Part shown: piece after piece, positions 1 through 8,406 of the stretch
How the letters are laid out: the number at the start of each line of letters is the position of its first letter
How positions within the stretch are numbered: position 1 is the stretch's first letter
Source of the DNA: Thermogladius sp.
GTDB taxonomy: Archaea; Thermoproteota; Thermoprotei_A; Sulfolobales; Desulfurococcaceae
DNA: 56,581 bases
Direction: 5' to 3'
NCBI GenBank assembly: GCA_022759365.1
Contig: JAEMPJ010000026.1
Coordinates: 17,401 to 73,981 of the forward strand
The notes under the pieces: generated by a model
The model's input: only the letters and a program-made list of their open reading frames with translations
Told to the model about the DNA's origin: nothing
Database searches by the model: none
Made by a program: the position numbers and the translations under genes

Positions 1-49
1 AGGCTCCACTCGTGAACCATTCCACCACTGCTCTAATAGTAGGTTGAAC

Positions 50-1291
50 CTAAGTAATATACGCGAGGTAGATAGTGGAAGCCAGGCCTATGGTGAATGA
101 AACAATGAAAGAGGTGAAGGGGCCTAAGTACGCATACATTAAGCCAGCAACGTATGATGCCAGGGCGCTACCAAGCGTTTCAAGAGTCCTCTGAATACCC
201 GTCGCTCTACCCCTCAGCTCTGTTGGTAGAACATGGGTTAGGATGGATGAGATGGATGAGCCTACTATTGCGCCACCGATGCTTGATATGATATTGGCCA
301 GGTAGACAAGGGGGATAGTGGCCCTGTTAAAGTAGGGGATGGCGTAGAATAACTGTGCCAGCGCTATAAGAGAGCTGGAGGCCAGCATCGTCTTCTTATC
401 GGGGAGGCTCATCTTAGCCGATAAGATAAGAGAGGCGAGGATTGAAGATGCGCTTCCAAGTGTTGTAGCAACCCCCCAGTTAAACGCGTTCATCCCAAGG
501 CTGTTAACAGCGTAGATTGCCCCAAAAGTGTTAATCACACCCACTGTGAGCTGGCTGAAGATGGCTGTGTAAACATAGAATTTGACCGCCTTGTGCAACA
601 CAGGCCTGTACCCGGCTAGCTCGAGTACTATACCCGATAAATCCTTATTGTGTGGGGAATACGTCTCCCTCAAGGCCTTAATTCTCAGGAAAGCTACTAT
701 GATCGATATCACGCCTGAGACGAGGAACCCAATCCTGATCCCAAGCGTACCGTAAATATCGTAGAGTACACCCCCAACAACGGGCATAAAAAGCCATGGC
801 AGGCTTGAAAACGCGTTTAGAACCATGAACCCTTTCATCGTTTTATCCCTCGGCATCGAGTCCATCACTATGGCTGTTAAAGCAGGCTGGTAGAAGTGGC
901 TTGCGTTGTCAACCACTACAACGACCGTTAGATACCTCCAGTCTGGGACTACGGCGTAGAAGAACTGGACTACAGCAACCATGAAAGTGCCCATTATTAT
1001 GGGTCTAACCCTACCCCATAGATCTGTGAGGATACCGCCGAGCGGTAGGAACACGGCGAGGGCTATGAATCCGAGCGAACGCATTATAGATATCTCGATA
1101 TCGCTCGCACCTAGATTCCTAGCGTACAATGAGAAAAACGGCATTACCATCGCACTGCTCAACGCGAACAGGAACCAGGATACGGCCATTACGCCTACGT
1201 TCCCTGATAAAACGGCTCTCAAATCAGCTAAGTAGCCTCTCAACCCGCTCAACAATGAGGCACCTATTGAAGTCCTAAATTTTCTCACCAT
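50..1291 (-). CDS. Major facilitator superfamily (MFS) transporter
   Basis: Secondary transporter of the plasma membrane; the substrate cannot be told from sequence. About 413 residues with roughly 12 hydrophobic helices in two halves. The loop after helix 2 carries an MFS-type motif (GGILTDLWGRVRP), and a second-half loop has a related LPTELRGRATG motif, which is the usual MFS pattern. I place the start at the ATG at 1291, which overlaps the last 17 bases of the HMG-CoA reductase gene; a TTG at 1306 is an in-frame alternative. The overlap suggests translational coupling downstream of the reductase, although no functional link to isoprenoid synthesis is evident. Family call is firm; substrate unknown. 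Confidence 0.85.
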   Translation of the reverse strand: MVRKFRTSIGASLLSGLRGYLADLRAVLSGNVGVMAVSWFLFALSSAMVMPFFSLYARNLGASDIEISIMRSLGFIALAVFLPLGGILTDLWGRVRPIIMGTFMVAVVQFFYAVVPDWRYLTVVVVVDNASHFYQPALTAIVMDSMPRDKTMKGFMVLNAFSSLPWLFMPVVGGVLYDIYGTLGIRIGFLVSGVISIIVAFLRIKALRETYSPHNKDLSGIVLELAGYRPVLHKAVKFYVYTAIFSQLTVGVINTFGAIYAVNSLGMNAFNWGVATTLGSASSILASLILSAKMSLPDKKTMLASSSLIALAQLFYAIPYFNRATIPLVYLANIISSIGGAIVGSSISSILTHVLPTELRGRATGIQRTLETLGSALASYVAGLMYAYLGPFTSFIVSFTIGLASTIYLAYIT

Positions 1292-2552
1292 GCAAATAGG
1301 CTTCAAGGAGTTGCTTAGCGTACTCGTAGCTTACCTTGCCATCTCTAATCATCCTCTCCGCGATCTTATCCACGAGATCACCCCTCGCGCCAGCGGTTAT
1401 AGCGAGGTTCCTGGCGTGCAACCTCATATGCCCCTTCTGAATCCCCTCGGATACAAGTGCTCTCAAAGCCGCTAGGTTCTGGGCCAGGCCCACAGCAGCC
1501 ATCACCTCTGAGAGCTCCTTAGCAGTCTTGACGCCGAGTATCTTCAAGGCAATTCTCGCAGTCGGGTGGACTCTAATAGTCCCCCCGACAGTGCCGACCT
1601 GGAGGGGTATTTCAAGCGAGCCCACCAGGTAGCCTTCCTCATCGATCTCCCACCTGCTCAAAGGCTTGTAGACCCCTGTCCTGGCAGCGTAGGCGTGCGC
1701 GCCGGCTTCAATAGCCCTGTGGTCCTGTGCTGTAGCCAGGGCTACAGCTATTATCCCGTTCATAATACCCTTGTTGTGCGTGACAGCCCTGTAGGGGTCA
1801 GCCTCGGCTATAATGCTTGCCTCGACAATCCTCTCCGCGACCTCCCTGCCCCCCACGTTCTCAGGCCGAGTCCTGGCCCACGCCCTCACGATCCTCCTTG
1901 TAGCGTAGTTGGAGAGTATTCTAAGCCTGGCCTCGCCGCCCGTCAACTCCTCTATGCGGGGTGCTATGGACTCGACTATGGTGTTGATCGTGTTAGCCCC
2001 CATAGCGTCTAGGACGTCGACTATGATGTGGACTACTATTATCGGGCCCATAGGCGAGTCGACGACTCTCACCTCTATATCCCTGGGCCCTCCACCCAGG
2101 CTCACTATCGTTGGAGCGCTCTTCCTAGCCTCCTCAAGTAACTCCTGCTTGGCCTCCAGTATCCTCATAGCCTTGTAGTACGGTGCCCTAGCCCCGACTA
2201 TGTGTATTTGACCTATCATCTCCTGGGGGCCTGCCAAGCTCTTAATCCCCTCGCCCTCCCTGAGCATTTTAGCCGCGTTGCTCGCGGCCGCAACCACACT
2301 CGGCTCCTCGATCACCATTGGCACCAGGTAGTCTCTACCGTTGATCCTGAAGTTGACTGCCACCGCGAACGGGTATGTCATACCCCCGATCACGTTCTCT
2401 ATCATGGAGTCAGCTACCTCCCTGGGGAGACCGCCCAGGTTGCTCAGCGTCCTGACCTCCTCCTCTGTTAAACCAGCCCATTCCGCAACGATCTTCAGCC
2501 TCTCGTTCATGTCCAGCTTGTAGAAGCCCTGGATCCTGCTTGTCTTCTCCAT
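1275..2552 (-). CDS. mvaA: Hydroxymethylglutaryl-CoA reductase, class II
   Basis: Converts HMG-CoA to mevalonate with NAD(P)H, the committed step of archaeal lipid isoprenoid synthesis (class II enzymes can also run oxidatively). The 425-residue protein reads like the Pseudomonas mevalonii class II enzyme and not the class I enzyme of most archaea. The catalytic set is present: Glu about 52 in ENVIG, Lys about 261 in THNKGIMNG, Asp about 277 in AQDHRA, His about 379 in LHARNLA, plus DAMGAN about 182. The ATG at 2552 is chosen because a GGGGTG ribosome binding site lies just upstream and residue 1 then aligns with relatives; an upstream in-frame start at 2621 is unlikely. Mevalonate kinase lies 8 kb away in the same window. 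A class II enzyme in a crenarchaeon suggests ancient transfer from bacteria (inference). Confidence 0.93.
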   Translation of the reverse strand: MEKTSRIQGFYKLDMNERLKIVAEWAGLTEEEVRTLSNLGGLPREVADSMIENVIGGMTYPFAVAVNFRINGRDYLVPMVIEEPSVVAAASNAAKMLREGEGIKSLAGPQEMIGQIHIVGARAPYYKAMRILEAKQELLEEARKSAPTIVSLGGGPRDIEVRVVDSPMGPIIVVHIIVDVLDAMGANTINTIVESIAPRIEELTGGEARLRILSNYATRRIVRAWARTRPENVGGREVAERIVEASIIAEADPYRAVTHNKGIMNGIIAVALATAQDHRAIEAGAHAYAARTGVYKPLSRWEIDEEGYLVGSLEIPLQVGTVGGTIRVHPTARIALKILGVKTAKELSEVMAAVGLAQNLAALRALVSEGIQKGHMRLHARNLAITAGARGDLVDKIAERMIRDGKVSYEYAKQLLEAYLHGEKI

Positions 2553-2570
2553 GTTGAACACCCCTTGTTT

Positions 2571-2580
2571 GTATTTTAAA
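2571..2580 (-). promoter_or_regulatory. TATA-like element upstream of HMG-CoA reductase
   Basis: On the minus strand this reads TTTAAAATAC, about 20 bp before the chosen ATG and next to the GGGGTG ribosome binding site. The spacing is short for a TATA box with a leader, so another upstream element may be the real one. Confidence 0.35.
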
Positions 2581-2633
2581 GTGGGAATAAAAGGATCACG
2601 TAGAATCCCCTCCCTAGTCACGAAAGATTAGAT

Positions 2634-2645
2634 AGGGATATCCCT
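2634..2645. promoter_or_regulatory. Perfect 12-bp palindrome between hel308 and the reductase gene
   Basis: The sequence AGGGATATCCCT is its own reverse complement. It lies about 82 bp upstream of the reductase ATG and 68 bp after the Hel308 stop, in a gap of about 160 bp. It could be an operator or chance; there is no second copy that I noticed in the window. Confidence 0.2.
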
Positions 2646-2712
2646 GTATGCCTGGAGCCGATTAGGAGAGAGCTCTCGAAGAGGCGGCTACCCCGCTGAA
2701 TCCAGTACTCCC

Positions 2713-4857
2713 CTACCCCTGCCCCTGTCCTAGGTATCCAAGCCTCTTCAACTCCTCGATGATCGATTCCACTATCCTTTGGCCGAAGCCCGGTAGGCTC
2801 ATCAACTTGCTTGGAGGCGTCCTGGCTAAGTCTGCCAGTGTTCTTATACCGTGGTTTATGAGCACTCTAGCCCTCACCCTACCTATCCCCCTGAGCCTTA
2901 TTAGCTCAAGAGCGTCTTCTCTCACACCGTATTGTATTCTGAGTGAAAGCTTGTTCAATTGGTTTGAGAAAGCTGTGTTTCCAAGCAACCTCTCGATTTT
3001 CGCTAGGGATGAGGTAATCCAGGTGGCAGTCTCCCTCATCGCGTATAGATCCCCTGGGCCTATCTCATACCTGCTTGTAATCCTGTCTTCATCCACCTCG
3101 TTAATCCAGTCCCTTAAAACCAAGGCGTGAACGTACCCCACGATCAAGTTATCGATCTCCTGGTCGCTCATCTTCCCTAACCCGATCCTCCGGGCGAGTT
3201 GCGACCGCAGGGCCTCCTCCTCGTATATTTCAACAATGTCCTCCGGTATGTATGGCCTGCCCCTACTGTAGTCGACCGTCGTGGTCACGACATGTAGCAC
3301 ATCTAACTCATCATACTCCCCGGGCTTATTCTTAACGTAGTAGTGGACTGTGAGAGGGTCTAGGTATGTTAGGGAGGTCAACCTCCCGAGCCTAGTCGCC
3401 TTGTAGAAGTCGCCGTTGGACTCCAGCATCTTCATCTCGACTAGCAATTTAATAGTCTTCTCCACCTGGCTTGAGAAGGCATCTATCCCGCCGTACTGGC
3501 GTGAGCCGAGCGTGTGAGCGTAGATCTCTAGTATGCTCTTCCGATCCCTGGCCTCACCGCCTGCTATTATCGACAGCGTGTGTATCCTGAGGCTCCTCTC
3601 GCTGGAGATCTTGCTGACGACGCTCTCTACGCCAGACCTAAGGTATTTCAACGCCTCCCCGCTACTCCTGGCATCAGCTATAATAGCCTCACCGATCTCG
3701 TCAAACCTAGGCCTACCCGCCCTCCCAGCCATCTGCTTGTATTCGAATACAGGTATATTCACCATTTTAGACGAGGATGGGTCGTACCTCTTAACCGAGA
3801 CTATAACCCTCCTAGCAGGGAGGTTTACCCCTGCTGCGAGTGTTGGGGTCGCGTAGACGACCTGCAGTTCCCTCCTCCTGAAGGCCTCCTCGACAGCCCT
3901 CCTAGCAGGCATCGATAGCCCGGCGTGGTGGTAGCCCACGCCTCTCTCCATTAGGTGGAGGAGCCTTTCCCTCTCCATCCTGCTCGGGCTCTCCATCAAG
4001 GTCTCGACAACCCTCTCGTCGAGCCTCCCCGCCTTCAAATCCACGGTAGTGTTCGCCGTCGCCTCAGCCAGCTCCTCAACCCTCCTCCTGTTGTGGACGA
4101 AGGCGAGAACCTGGAAGCCTTTTAAAGCGGAGTGGACCGCCAGGTTCAACACTCTTTCATCGTAGTCGCTTTCAACATCCTCCGAGGAGCCGTCGTTGAA
4201 GATGATCTTCCCCGACTTCTTATCGTAATACCCCTCCCTTAGCTTGACAGGCCTCCAGTCTAGGTTGACGAGCCTTGCCTCAAGCCACTCGGCGAGCTCA
4301 GCGGGGTTCCCTATAGTTGCAGATAGCCCTATGACCCTTGAGGACGAGGCTTTAAGCCTTGCTATTATCATCTCCACCACGGGGCCTCTCTCCGGGTCGT
4401 TTATCATATGCAACTCGTCTACAACGACAACGCGGACTCTGCTGATCCAAAACGGTTTAATTCTCAGGAGGCTGTCAAACCTCTCGTACGTCGCTATGAT
4501 AACGTCTTTATCCTCCAACTCCTCGGCAGGCGAGTCGTAGTCCCCTGTTGTAATACCTATCTTGAAGCCCAGCTCCTCGAGTATCTTGAACTCCTCATAC
4601 TTCTCGCTTGCTAGGGCCCTCAAGGGTAGCAAGTAGACGCCCTTCCAACCAGCCTGCACAGCTCTAACAATACCCATCTCTCCTATCAGGGTCTTACCGC
4701 TTGCTGTTGGAGACGAGACGAGCAGGTTTTGATCGGTGAAAAGCCCCTGCCTGACAGCGTCTTCTTGAACAGGGTTTAACCTCTCAATACCCCTCTTCAA
4801 AAGCAACTCAATGTAGTCTCTCCTCAAACCGTACTTCTCGAGCTCCTCTACTCTCAA
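2713..4857 (-). CDS. hel308: ATP-dependent DNA helicase Hel308 (Ski2-like)
   Basis: Superfamily 2 helicase that unwinds lagging-strand forks and helps restart stalled replication. Motifs in order: Q-motif-like LNPVQEDAV, Walker A SPTASGKT, DELH box (motif II), GLSATIGN (motif III), YATPTLAAGVNLPAR, and QMAGRAGRP (motif VI). The C-terminus carries the winged-helix, ratchet and helix-hairpin-helix region (LRGIGRVRARVL and LPGFGQRI). I choose the TTG at 4857 because the protein then begins MRVEEL, as archaeal Hel308 proteins usually do, with a GGTG ribosome binding site 5 nt upstream; an in-frame TTG at 4890 would add 11 residues. Length about 714 residues is normal. It is transcribed divergently from moeA. 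Confidence 0.93.
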   Translation of the reverse strand: MRVEELEKYGLRRDYIELLLKRGIERLNPVQEDAVRQGLFTDQNLLVSSPTASGKTLIGEMGIVRAVQAGWKGVYLLPLRALASEKYEEFKILEELGFKIGITTGDYDSPAEELEDKDVIIATYERFDSLLRIKPFWISRVRVVVVDELHMINDPERGPVVEMIIARLKASSSRVIGLSATIGNPAELAEWLEARLVNLDWRPVKLREGYYDKKSGKIIFNDGSSEDVESDYDERVLNLAVHSALKGFQVLAFVHNRRRVEELAEATANTTVDLKAGRLDERVVETLMESPSRMERERLLHLMERGVGYHHAGLSMPARRAVEEAFRRRELQVVYATPTLAAGVNLPARRVIVSVKRYDPSSSKMVNIPVFEYKQMAGRAGRPRFDEIGEAIIADARSSGEALKYLRSGVESVVSKISSERSLRIHTLSIIAGGEARDRKSILEIYAHTLGSRQYGGIDAFSSQVEKTIKLLVEMKMLESNGDFYKATRLGRLTSLTYLDPLTVHYYVKNKPGEYDELDVLHVVTTTVDYSRGRPYIPEDIVEIYEEEALRSQLARRIGLGKMSDQEIDNLIVGYVHALVLRDWINEVDEDRITSRYEIGPGDLYAMRETATWITSSLAKIERLLGNTAFSNQLNKLSLRIQYGVREDALELIRLRGIGRVRARVLINHGIRTLADLARTPPSKLMSLPGFGQRIVESIIEELKRLGYLGQGQG

Positions 4858-4895
4858 GAACACACCTTTCCAAGATAACCCATATCCCAACCAAT

Positions 4896-4965
4896 CTTAA
4901 AAGATGGGCCCCACTAATCAAACGAGGATTTATCTCCATTAACACCTATCTAGTAGATGGTGGTG
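4896..4965. promoter_or_regulatory. Divergent promoter region between hel308 and moeA
   Basis: Minus-strand TTTTAAG at 4896-4903 sits about 40 bp before the hel308 TTG. Plus-strand ATTTATCT at 4928-4935 sits about 27 bp before a likely moeA transcription start, followed by a GGTGGTG ribosome binding site at 4959-4965, 8 nt before the moeA TTG at 4974. Confidence 0.5.
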
Positions 4966-4973
4966 CCCCGCGG

Positions 4974-6956
4974 TTGTCTAGGAAAATCTTCCACAACCTT
5001 GTTAGCCTGGGAGAAGCGCTTAGTTTAATAGAGAAATACTACCCGCTTAAACCACTGGGTGTGGAGAGAGTTGGTTTAGAAAAGGCTCTTTTCCGCGTCC
5101 TGGCAGAGGATGTTTATTCGCCTGTCGACTACCCTCCCTTCGACAGGAGCGAGGTCGACGGCTACGCTGTTAGATCTGTTGACACATCATGGGCCGACGA
5201 GGTCTCGCCCGTCAAGCTAACAGTCACAGGTAGAGTCGAGGTAGGGGAGAAACCAGCCTACACTGTAGGGGAGGGTCAAGCGGTCGAGGTCTCGACTGGG
5301 GCTATGATTCCAAGAGGAGCTGACTCGGTGGTTATGGAGGAGTATGTTAGGAGGTCTGGGAGCGAGCTCTTGGTCTACAGGGGCGTGTACCCTGGAGAGA
5401 ATATAAGTACTACTGGGAGCGACGTCTCGATCGGCGACCTAGTCCTGCAGAGGGGCGTCGTCTTAACGCCTGAGAGGATAGGGTTGTTGGCTGGCTTAGG
5501 GCTGAGAGAAGTGCTCGTCTACAAGCAACCCCGTGTAGCAGTTTTCTCTACTGGTAGAGAGCTCGTTGAGCCCGGCCACCCCTTGAGTCCAGGCATGATC
5601 TACGATGTGAACAGCTTCCTCATCACGTCATTCCTCAACTCGATAGGAGCAGTGGCAAGAAACCACGGGATTCTACCCGATGACGAGGAAGTAGTCTACA
5701 AACGCTTGAGCGAGGCCCTGGTGGAAAACGATATCATTATCACTAGCGGCGGAACCAGCGCTGGTGTGAAAGACGTCGTCTACCGCGTCTTCGACAAGCT
5801 GGGGGAGCCTGGTGTGGTCATTCACGGCCTGAAAGTTAAGCCGGGTAAGCCGACGGTTATCGGGGTAGCAAGGGGGAAGCTGTTGATAGGGCTCCCAGGC
5901 TTCCCGCTGTCATGCTACATGGTCTTATTGAAGATCGTGAAGCCGATTATAACCAGGCTCACAGGCCTCGCCGAGCCTGCTGAGAGGAGGGTTGAAGCGA
6001 GGATCCCGGTTAAGATAAGGAAGAGAGTTGGCTTCTCCACGTTTATACCGGTCAGCCTAGTCCTCTCACGAGACGGCCTGGTAGCCTACCCGCTCCAAGC
6101 TGGTAGCGGGAGCATTAGCTCCCTTGTCTACAGCGACGGCTTCATTACAATAGGGGAAAACGTGGAGTTAATCGAGGAGAACGAGACTGTCCAAGTAGAT
6201 TTAATGAGACCGCAGGTTGAAGTGGAGGGGAGGCTTGTGATCATAGGTAGCAACGATCCACTGCTGTACCGCATTGTAAGCGAGCTAGGCCTGGTGAACA
6301 GGGCGAAGATAATACCTGTTGGAAGCCTAGGAGGCTGGCACGCTGTGGCCAGGGGGGAGGCTGACATCGCCCCAACTCATCTACTCGACGAGGAGACAGG
6401 GCAGTATAATACGCCATTCATCCTGAAGCTTGGCTTGAAGGGTAGGGCCGTCATTGTTAAAGGCTACAGGAGGCTCATAGGCCTGGTCTACGAGAAGGGG
6501 AACCCCAAGAACATACAGGGGATAGAGGATTTCCTTAGACCCGACATTAGGATAGTCAACAGGAACAAGGGGTCAGGAGTGAGGGGTTTCATAGACGCGG
6601 AGCTGAAGAAGCTGGGTTCTAAACTAGGCTTAAGCCTCGAGGAGGTCTCAAAGAGGGTTAACGGCTACTTCTACGAGGTTAAAACACACACAGCGGTCGC
6701 GGCGGCTGTAAAGCAGGGTAGAGCCGATGTAGGGGTTGCTGTAGGTTGGGCTGCCTCCGTCTACGGTTTAGATTTCAAACCTTTAAGCTGGGAGGAATTC
6801 GATTTCCTAATACCCTTGGATAGACTGCAACGTAGCGAGATCCAGAAGTTCATCAACGCGTTGAGGAGCAAGGAGTTCATGGAGAAAGTTGTCAGGGAAT
6901 TCAAGCCCTACTACCAAGTATACGAGGCTACTGGAGAGCTGGCCTCCCCGCCGTGA
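4974..6956 (+). CDS. moeA: Molybdopterin molybdenumtransferase MoeA fused to a periplasmic-binding-like domain
   Basis: MoeA inserts molybdate (or tungstate) into adenylylated molybdopterin. Residues 1 to about 400 are the MoeA part: VDYPPFDRSEVDGYAV, the VSTGAMIPRGAD motif, and the MPT-binding segment with TSGGTSAG and LKVKPGKP...GLPGFPLSC. Residues about 420-660 form a type 2 periplasmic-binding fold (GSNDPLLYRIVSEL, NRNKGSGVRGFID, AAAVKQGRADVGVAVGWAAS), which in other proteins binds molybdate or similar ligands. The fusion is known in archaea, so the 660-residue length is not an artefact. Start is TTG at 4974 with GGTGGTG upstream. In a hyperthermophile the metal is probably tungsten for aldehyde:ferredoxin oxidoreductases (inference). 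Confidence 0.92.
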   Translation: MSRKIFHNLVSLGEALSLIEKYYPLKPLGVERVGLEKALFRVLAEDVYSPVDYPPFDRSEVDGYAVRSVDTSWADEVSPVKLTVTGRVEVGEKPAYTVGEGQAVEVSTGAMIPRGADSVVMEEYVRRSGSELLVYRGVYPGENISTTGSDVSIGDLVLQRGVVLTPERIGLLAGLGLREVLVYKQPRVAVFSTGRELVEPGHPLSPGMIYDVNSFLITSFLNSIGAVARNHGILPDDEEVVYKRLSEALVENDIIITSGGTSAGVKDVVYRVFDKLGEPGVVIHGLKVKPGKPTVIGVARGKLLIGLPGFPLSCYMVLLKIVKPIITRLTGLAEPAERRVEARIPVKIRKRVGFSTFIPVSLVLSRDGLVAYPLQAGSGSISSLVYSDGFITIGENVELIEENETVQVDLMRPQVEVEGRLVIIGSNDPLLYRIVSELGLVNRAKIIPVGSLGGWHAVARGEADIAPTHLLDEETGQYNTPFILKLGLKGRAVIVKGYRRLIGLVYEKGNPKNIQGIEDFLRPDIRIVNRNKGSGVRGFIDAELKKLGSKLGLSLEEVSKRVNGYFYEVKTHTAVAAAVKQGRADVGVAVGWAASVYGLDFKPLSWEEFDFLIPLDRLQRSEIQKFINALRSKEFMEKVVREFKPYYQVYEATGELASPP

Positions 6957-6997
6957 ATAGCGGAGGTTCTTTTAGAGAGGGTTTAACCCCGGGCTGG

Positions 6998-7090
6998 CCT
7001 CCGGCTCCTCAATTATCCCGGAGGGGCTGAGGGTATGCGTGGATTGGCTCCCATCGTTGATTAGTAAAGCCTATCATTCCATGGGGAGCC
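6998..7090. other. Structured convergent gap with two inverted repeats
   Basis: The 168-bp gap between the 3' ends of moeA and the facing membrane-protein gene holds two stem candidates. One is CCTCCGG at 6998-7004 with CCGGAGG at 7018-7024 (13-nt loop). The other is GGCTCCCAT at 7046-7054 with ATGGGGAGCC at 7081-7090 (26-nt loop, one bulged G). They may be transcript-end structures for both genes or part of a small RNA. I find no C/D boxes or ACA box in standard places. Confidence 0.35.
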
Positions 7091-7124
7091 ATGTTTGTCA
7101 GGGCATCAAGCTAAGTGGCATCCT

Positions 7125-7889
7125 TCATCCGCCGGGCTTAACAAACTCTTTCATCGTCAAAACATATTTCACTTCAACGTGAAAACCTCTAAACTTGTCC
7201 ACTATACTCCCCAGGGTGAGAAGCAACTTGTAGCATGCTATTGGTGTAATAGAGTTGAAGAGGAGAGAGCCAAACGCTATAGCCTTGTCTTCAAGATCGA
7301 TGCGGGTGCTCAAACTAGTTTTCCTGGTTTCAATCACCGCACTTATTTCCTCTTCCACCAGGTTTATGTAATCTACAATGCCCTCAATAGAGACCTTTGC
7401 TTGTGCGAGGAAGAACGCGTTTAACGCGCTGTAGAGCTCGAATAGGATGACCGCGTAGATGAGTGTTCTATACGATAAAAGGGATACCAGGCCTACGAGG
7501 ATCGCCAGCGGATACCACTCCATGTATGTCCTAAAACCTCTCTTAAACTCCCTGGAAGCCGCTTCGAGGGGGTCAACCCTGAGGCCGGTCTTCTCCATTA
7601 TAAGGTCGGCTACGAGTGAAGTGTACTCAGCTATGTTATCCGCAAGCTGATTCACGGTGGACAACAAGTAGAGCATTAACGCCGAGGTGGCTGCTTGGCC
7701 TATAAATCCAATGACTAGGCTGGAGGAAACAACTTCATCAGGTAGGTTTAGCAACGCGCTGAAAGATAGCAGTATAATATAAACTGGGCTTAGAAGGCTG
7801 AGGTATAGAGTTGAAAGCAAAGCTCTGCTCGAAGGGTTGAAACCCCCCAGCTCCCGTATGATACCGTCCATTCTTTTAACTACGCTCAT
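7125..7889 (-). CDS. Membrane protein of unknown function
   Basis: 254 residues with four or more hydrophobic stretches: about residues 25-50, 57-82, 125-165 and 207-225. They are separated by a charged helical region that includes DNIAEYTSLVADLIMEKTGL. No catalytic motif is recognised. The ATG at 7889 lies 2 bp after the stop of the cysteine-containing gene at 7892-8326, so the two are almost certainly co-transcribed. The layout (paired N-terminal helices, an amphipathic middle, C-terminal helices) is reminiscent of membrane scaffold or secretion proteins, but this is only a shape comparison. Function unknown. Confidence 0.7.
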   Translation of the reverse strand: MSVVKRMDGIIRELGGFNPSSRALLSTLYLSLLSPVYIILLSFSALLNLPDEVVSSSLVIGFIGQAATSALMLYLLSTVNQLADNIAEYTSLVADLIMEKTGLRVDPLEAASREFKRGFRTYMEWYPLAILVGLVSLLSYRTLIYAVILFELYSALNAFFLAQAKVSIEGIVDYINLVEEEISAVIETRKTSLSTRIDLEDKAIAFGSLLFNSITPIACYKLLLTLGSIVDKFRGFHVEVKYVLTMKEFVKPGG

Positions 7890-7891
7890 AG

Positions 7892-8326
7892 CTAGCCCTT
7901 TCTCAGCAAGCCGTCTACGTGGGCGAGAAACCTGCTGGTTTTAACCGAAGCCTGGGAGACCTCAACCAGCTTACCCTCGTGTATTACAAAGTGCCTCCTC
8001 CTACTGTTGTCCAGCCTCATGACCTTGAAAACCTCCTCTACCATCCAGTGTAGTTGAGTACAGTGCATACTGCCGTCAACCGTCAAGACGGCGACCTCCT
8101 CGTACTCGCCTCTACCCAGGATGCCTGCGAGCTTGAATCCAACCATGTTAACGTGCTCCGCCTCAAGGCAGACGGAGAGAGGACAGTAGCCTCTCTCGAT
8201 GAAACTCTTGTAGACCTCCGGGTGTTCTAGCTCGACGCACCTCCCGAGAATAAGGAGCCTGCGGCAGTTTCTTATAAGCCTCGACTTAGCGTTGACGTCG
8301 ATAAGCCTAGGCGCCGTGTACGCCAA
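7892..8326 (-). CDS. Conserved hypothetical protein, cysteine-containing
   Basis: 144 residues with no signal peptide or membrane helix. Cysteines occur in RNCRRLLILGRC (residues about 20-29), RGYCPLSVCLEAEH (about 47-57) and MHCTQLHW (about 88-93), enough to suggest metal or FeS binding, though no named motif fits. The alternating beta/alpha pattern (LLILGRC, EEVAVLTVDGSMH) suggests a small Rossmann-like fold. Start is TTG at 8326 with GGTGG 7 nt upstream. It is first in a two-gene unit with the membrane protein at 7125-7889. Function unknown. Confidence 0.65.
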   Translation of the reverse strand: MAYTAPRLIDVNAKSRLIRNCRRLLILGRCVELEHPEVYKSFIERGYCPLSVCLEAEHVNMVGFKLAGILGRGEYEEVAVLTVDGSMHCTQLHWMVEEVFKVMRLDNSRRRHFVIHEGKLVEVSQASVKTSRFLAHVDGLLRKG

Positions 8327-8368
8327 TCTTCGTCCACCAGACCAAACTACCCTTAGGCTAAGTAAAAA

Positions 8369-8379
8369 ATATTATATGG
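8369..8379 (+). promoter_or_regulatory. TATA box of the gene at 8407
   Basis: ATATTATATGG lies in a very AT-rich stretch, about 33 bp before the ATG at 8407. It predicts a transcript start about 7 bp before the start codon, giving a near-leaderless mRNA. Confidence 0.6.
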
Positions 8380-8406
8380 TTGAACTAAATATTAGTTGGG
8401 AAAAAC

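Noticed and set aside
1566-2012. Long open frames antisense to the HMG-CoA reductase, SsnA-like, pgk and other genes
   Set aside because: They mirror codon bias of firm genes, have no ribosome binding sites and encode low-complexity sequence.
2636-2712. Possible H/ACA-like hairpin after hel308 (CTGGA...TCCAG, then ACA)
   Set aside because: The lower stem is only five pairs, the internal pairing is poor and no pocket with the usual geometry is visible.
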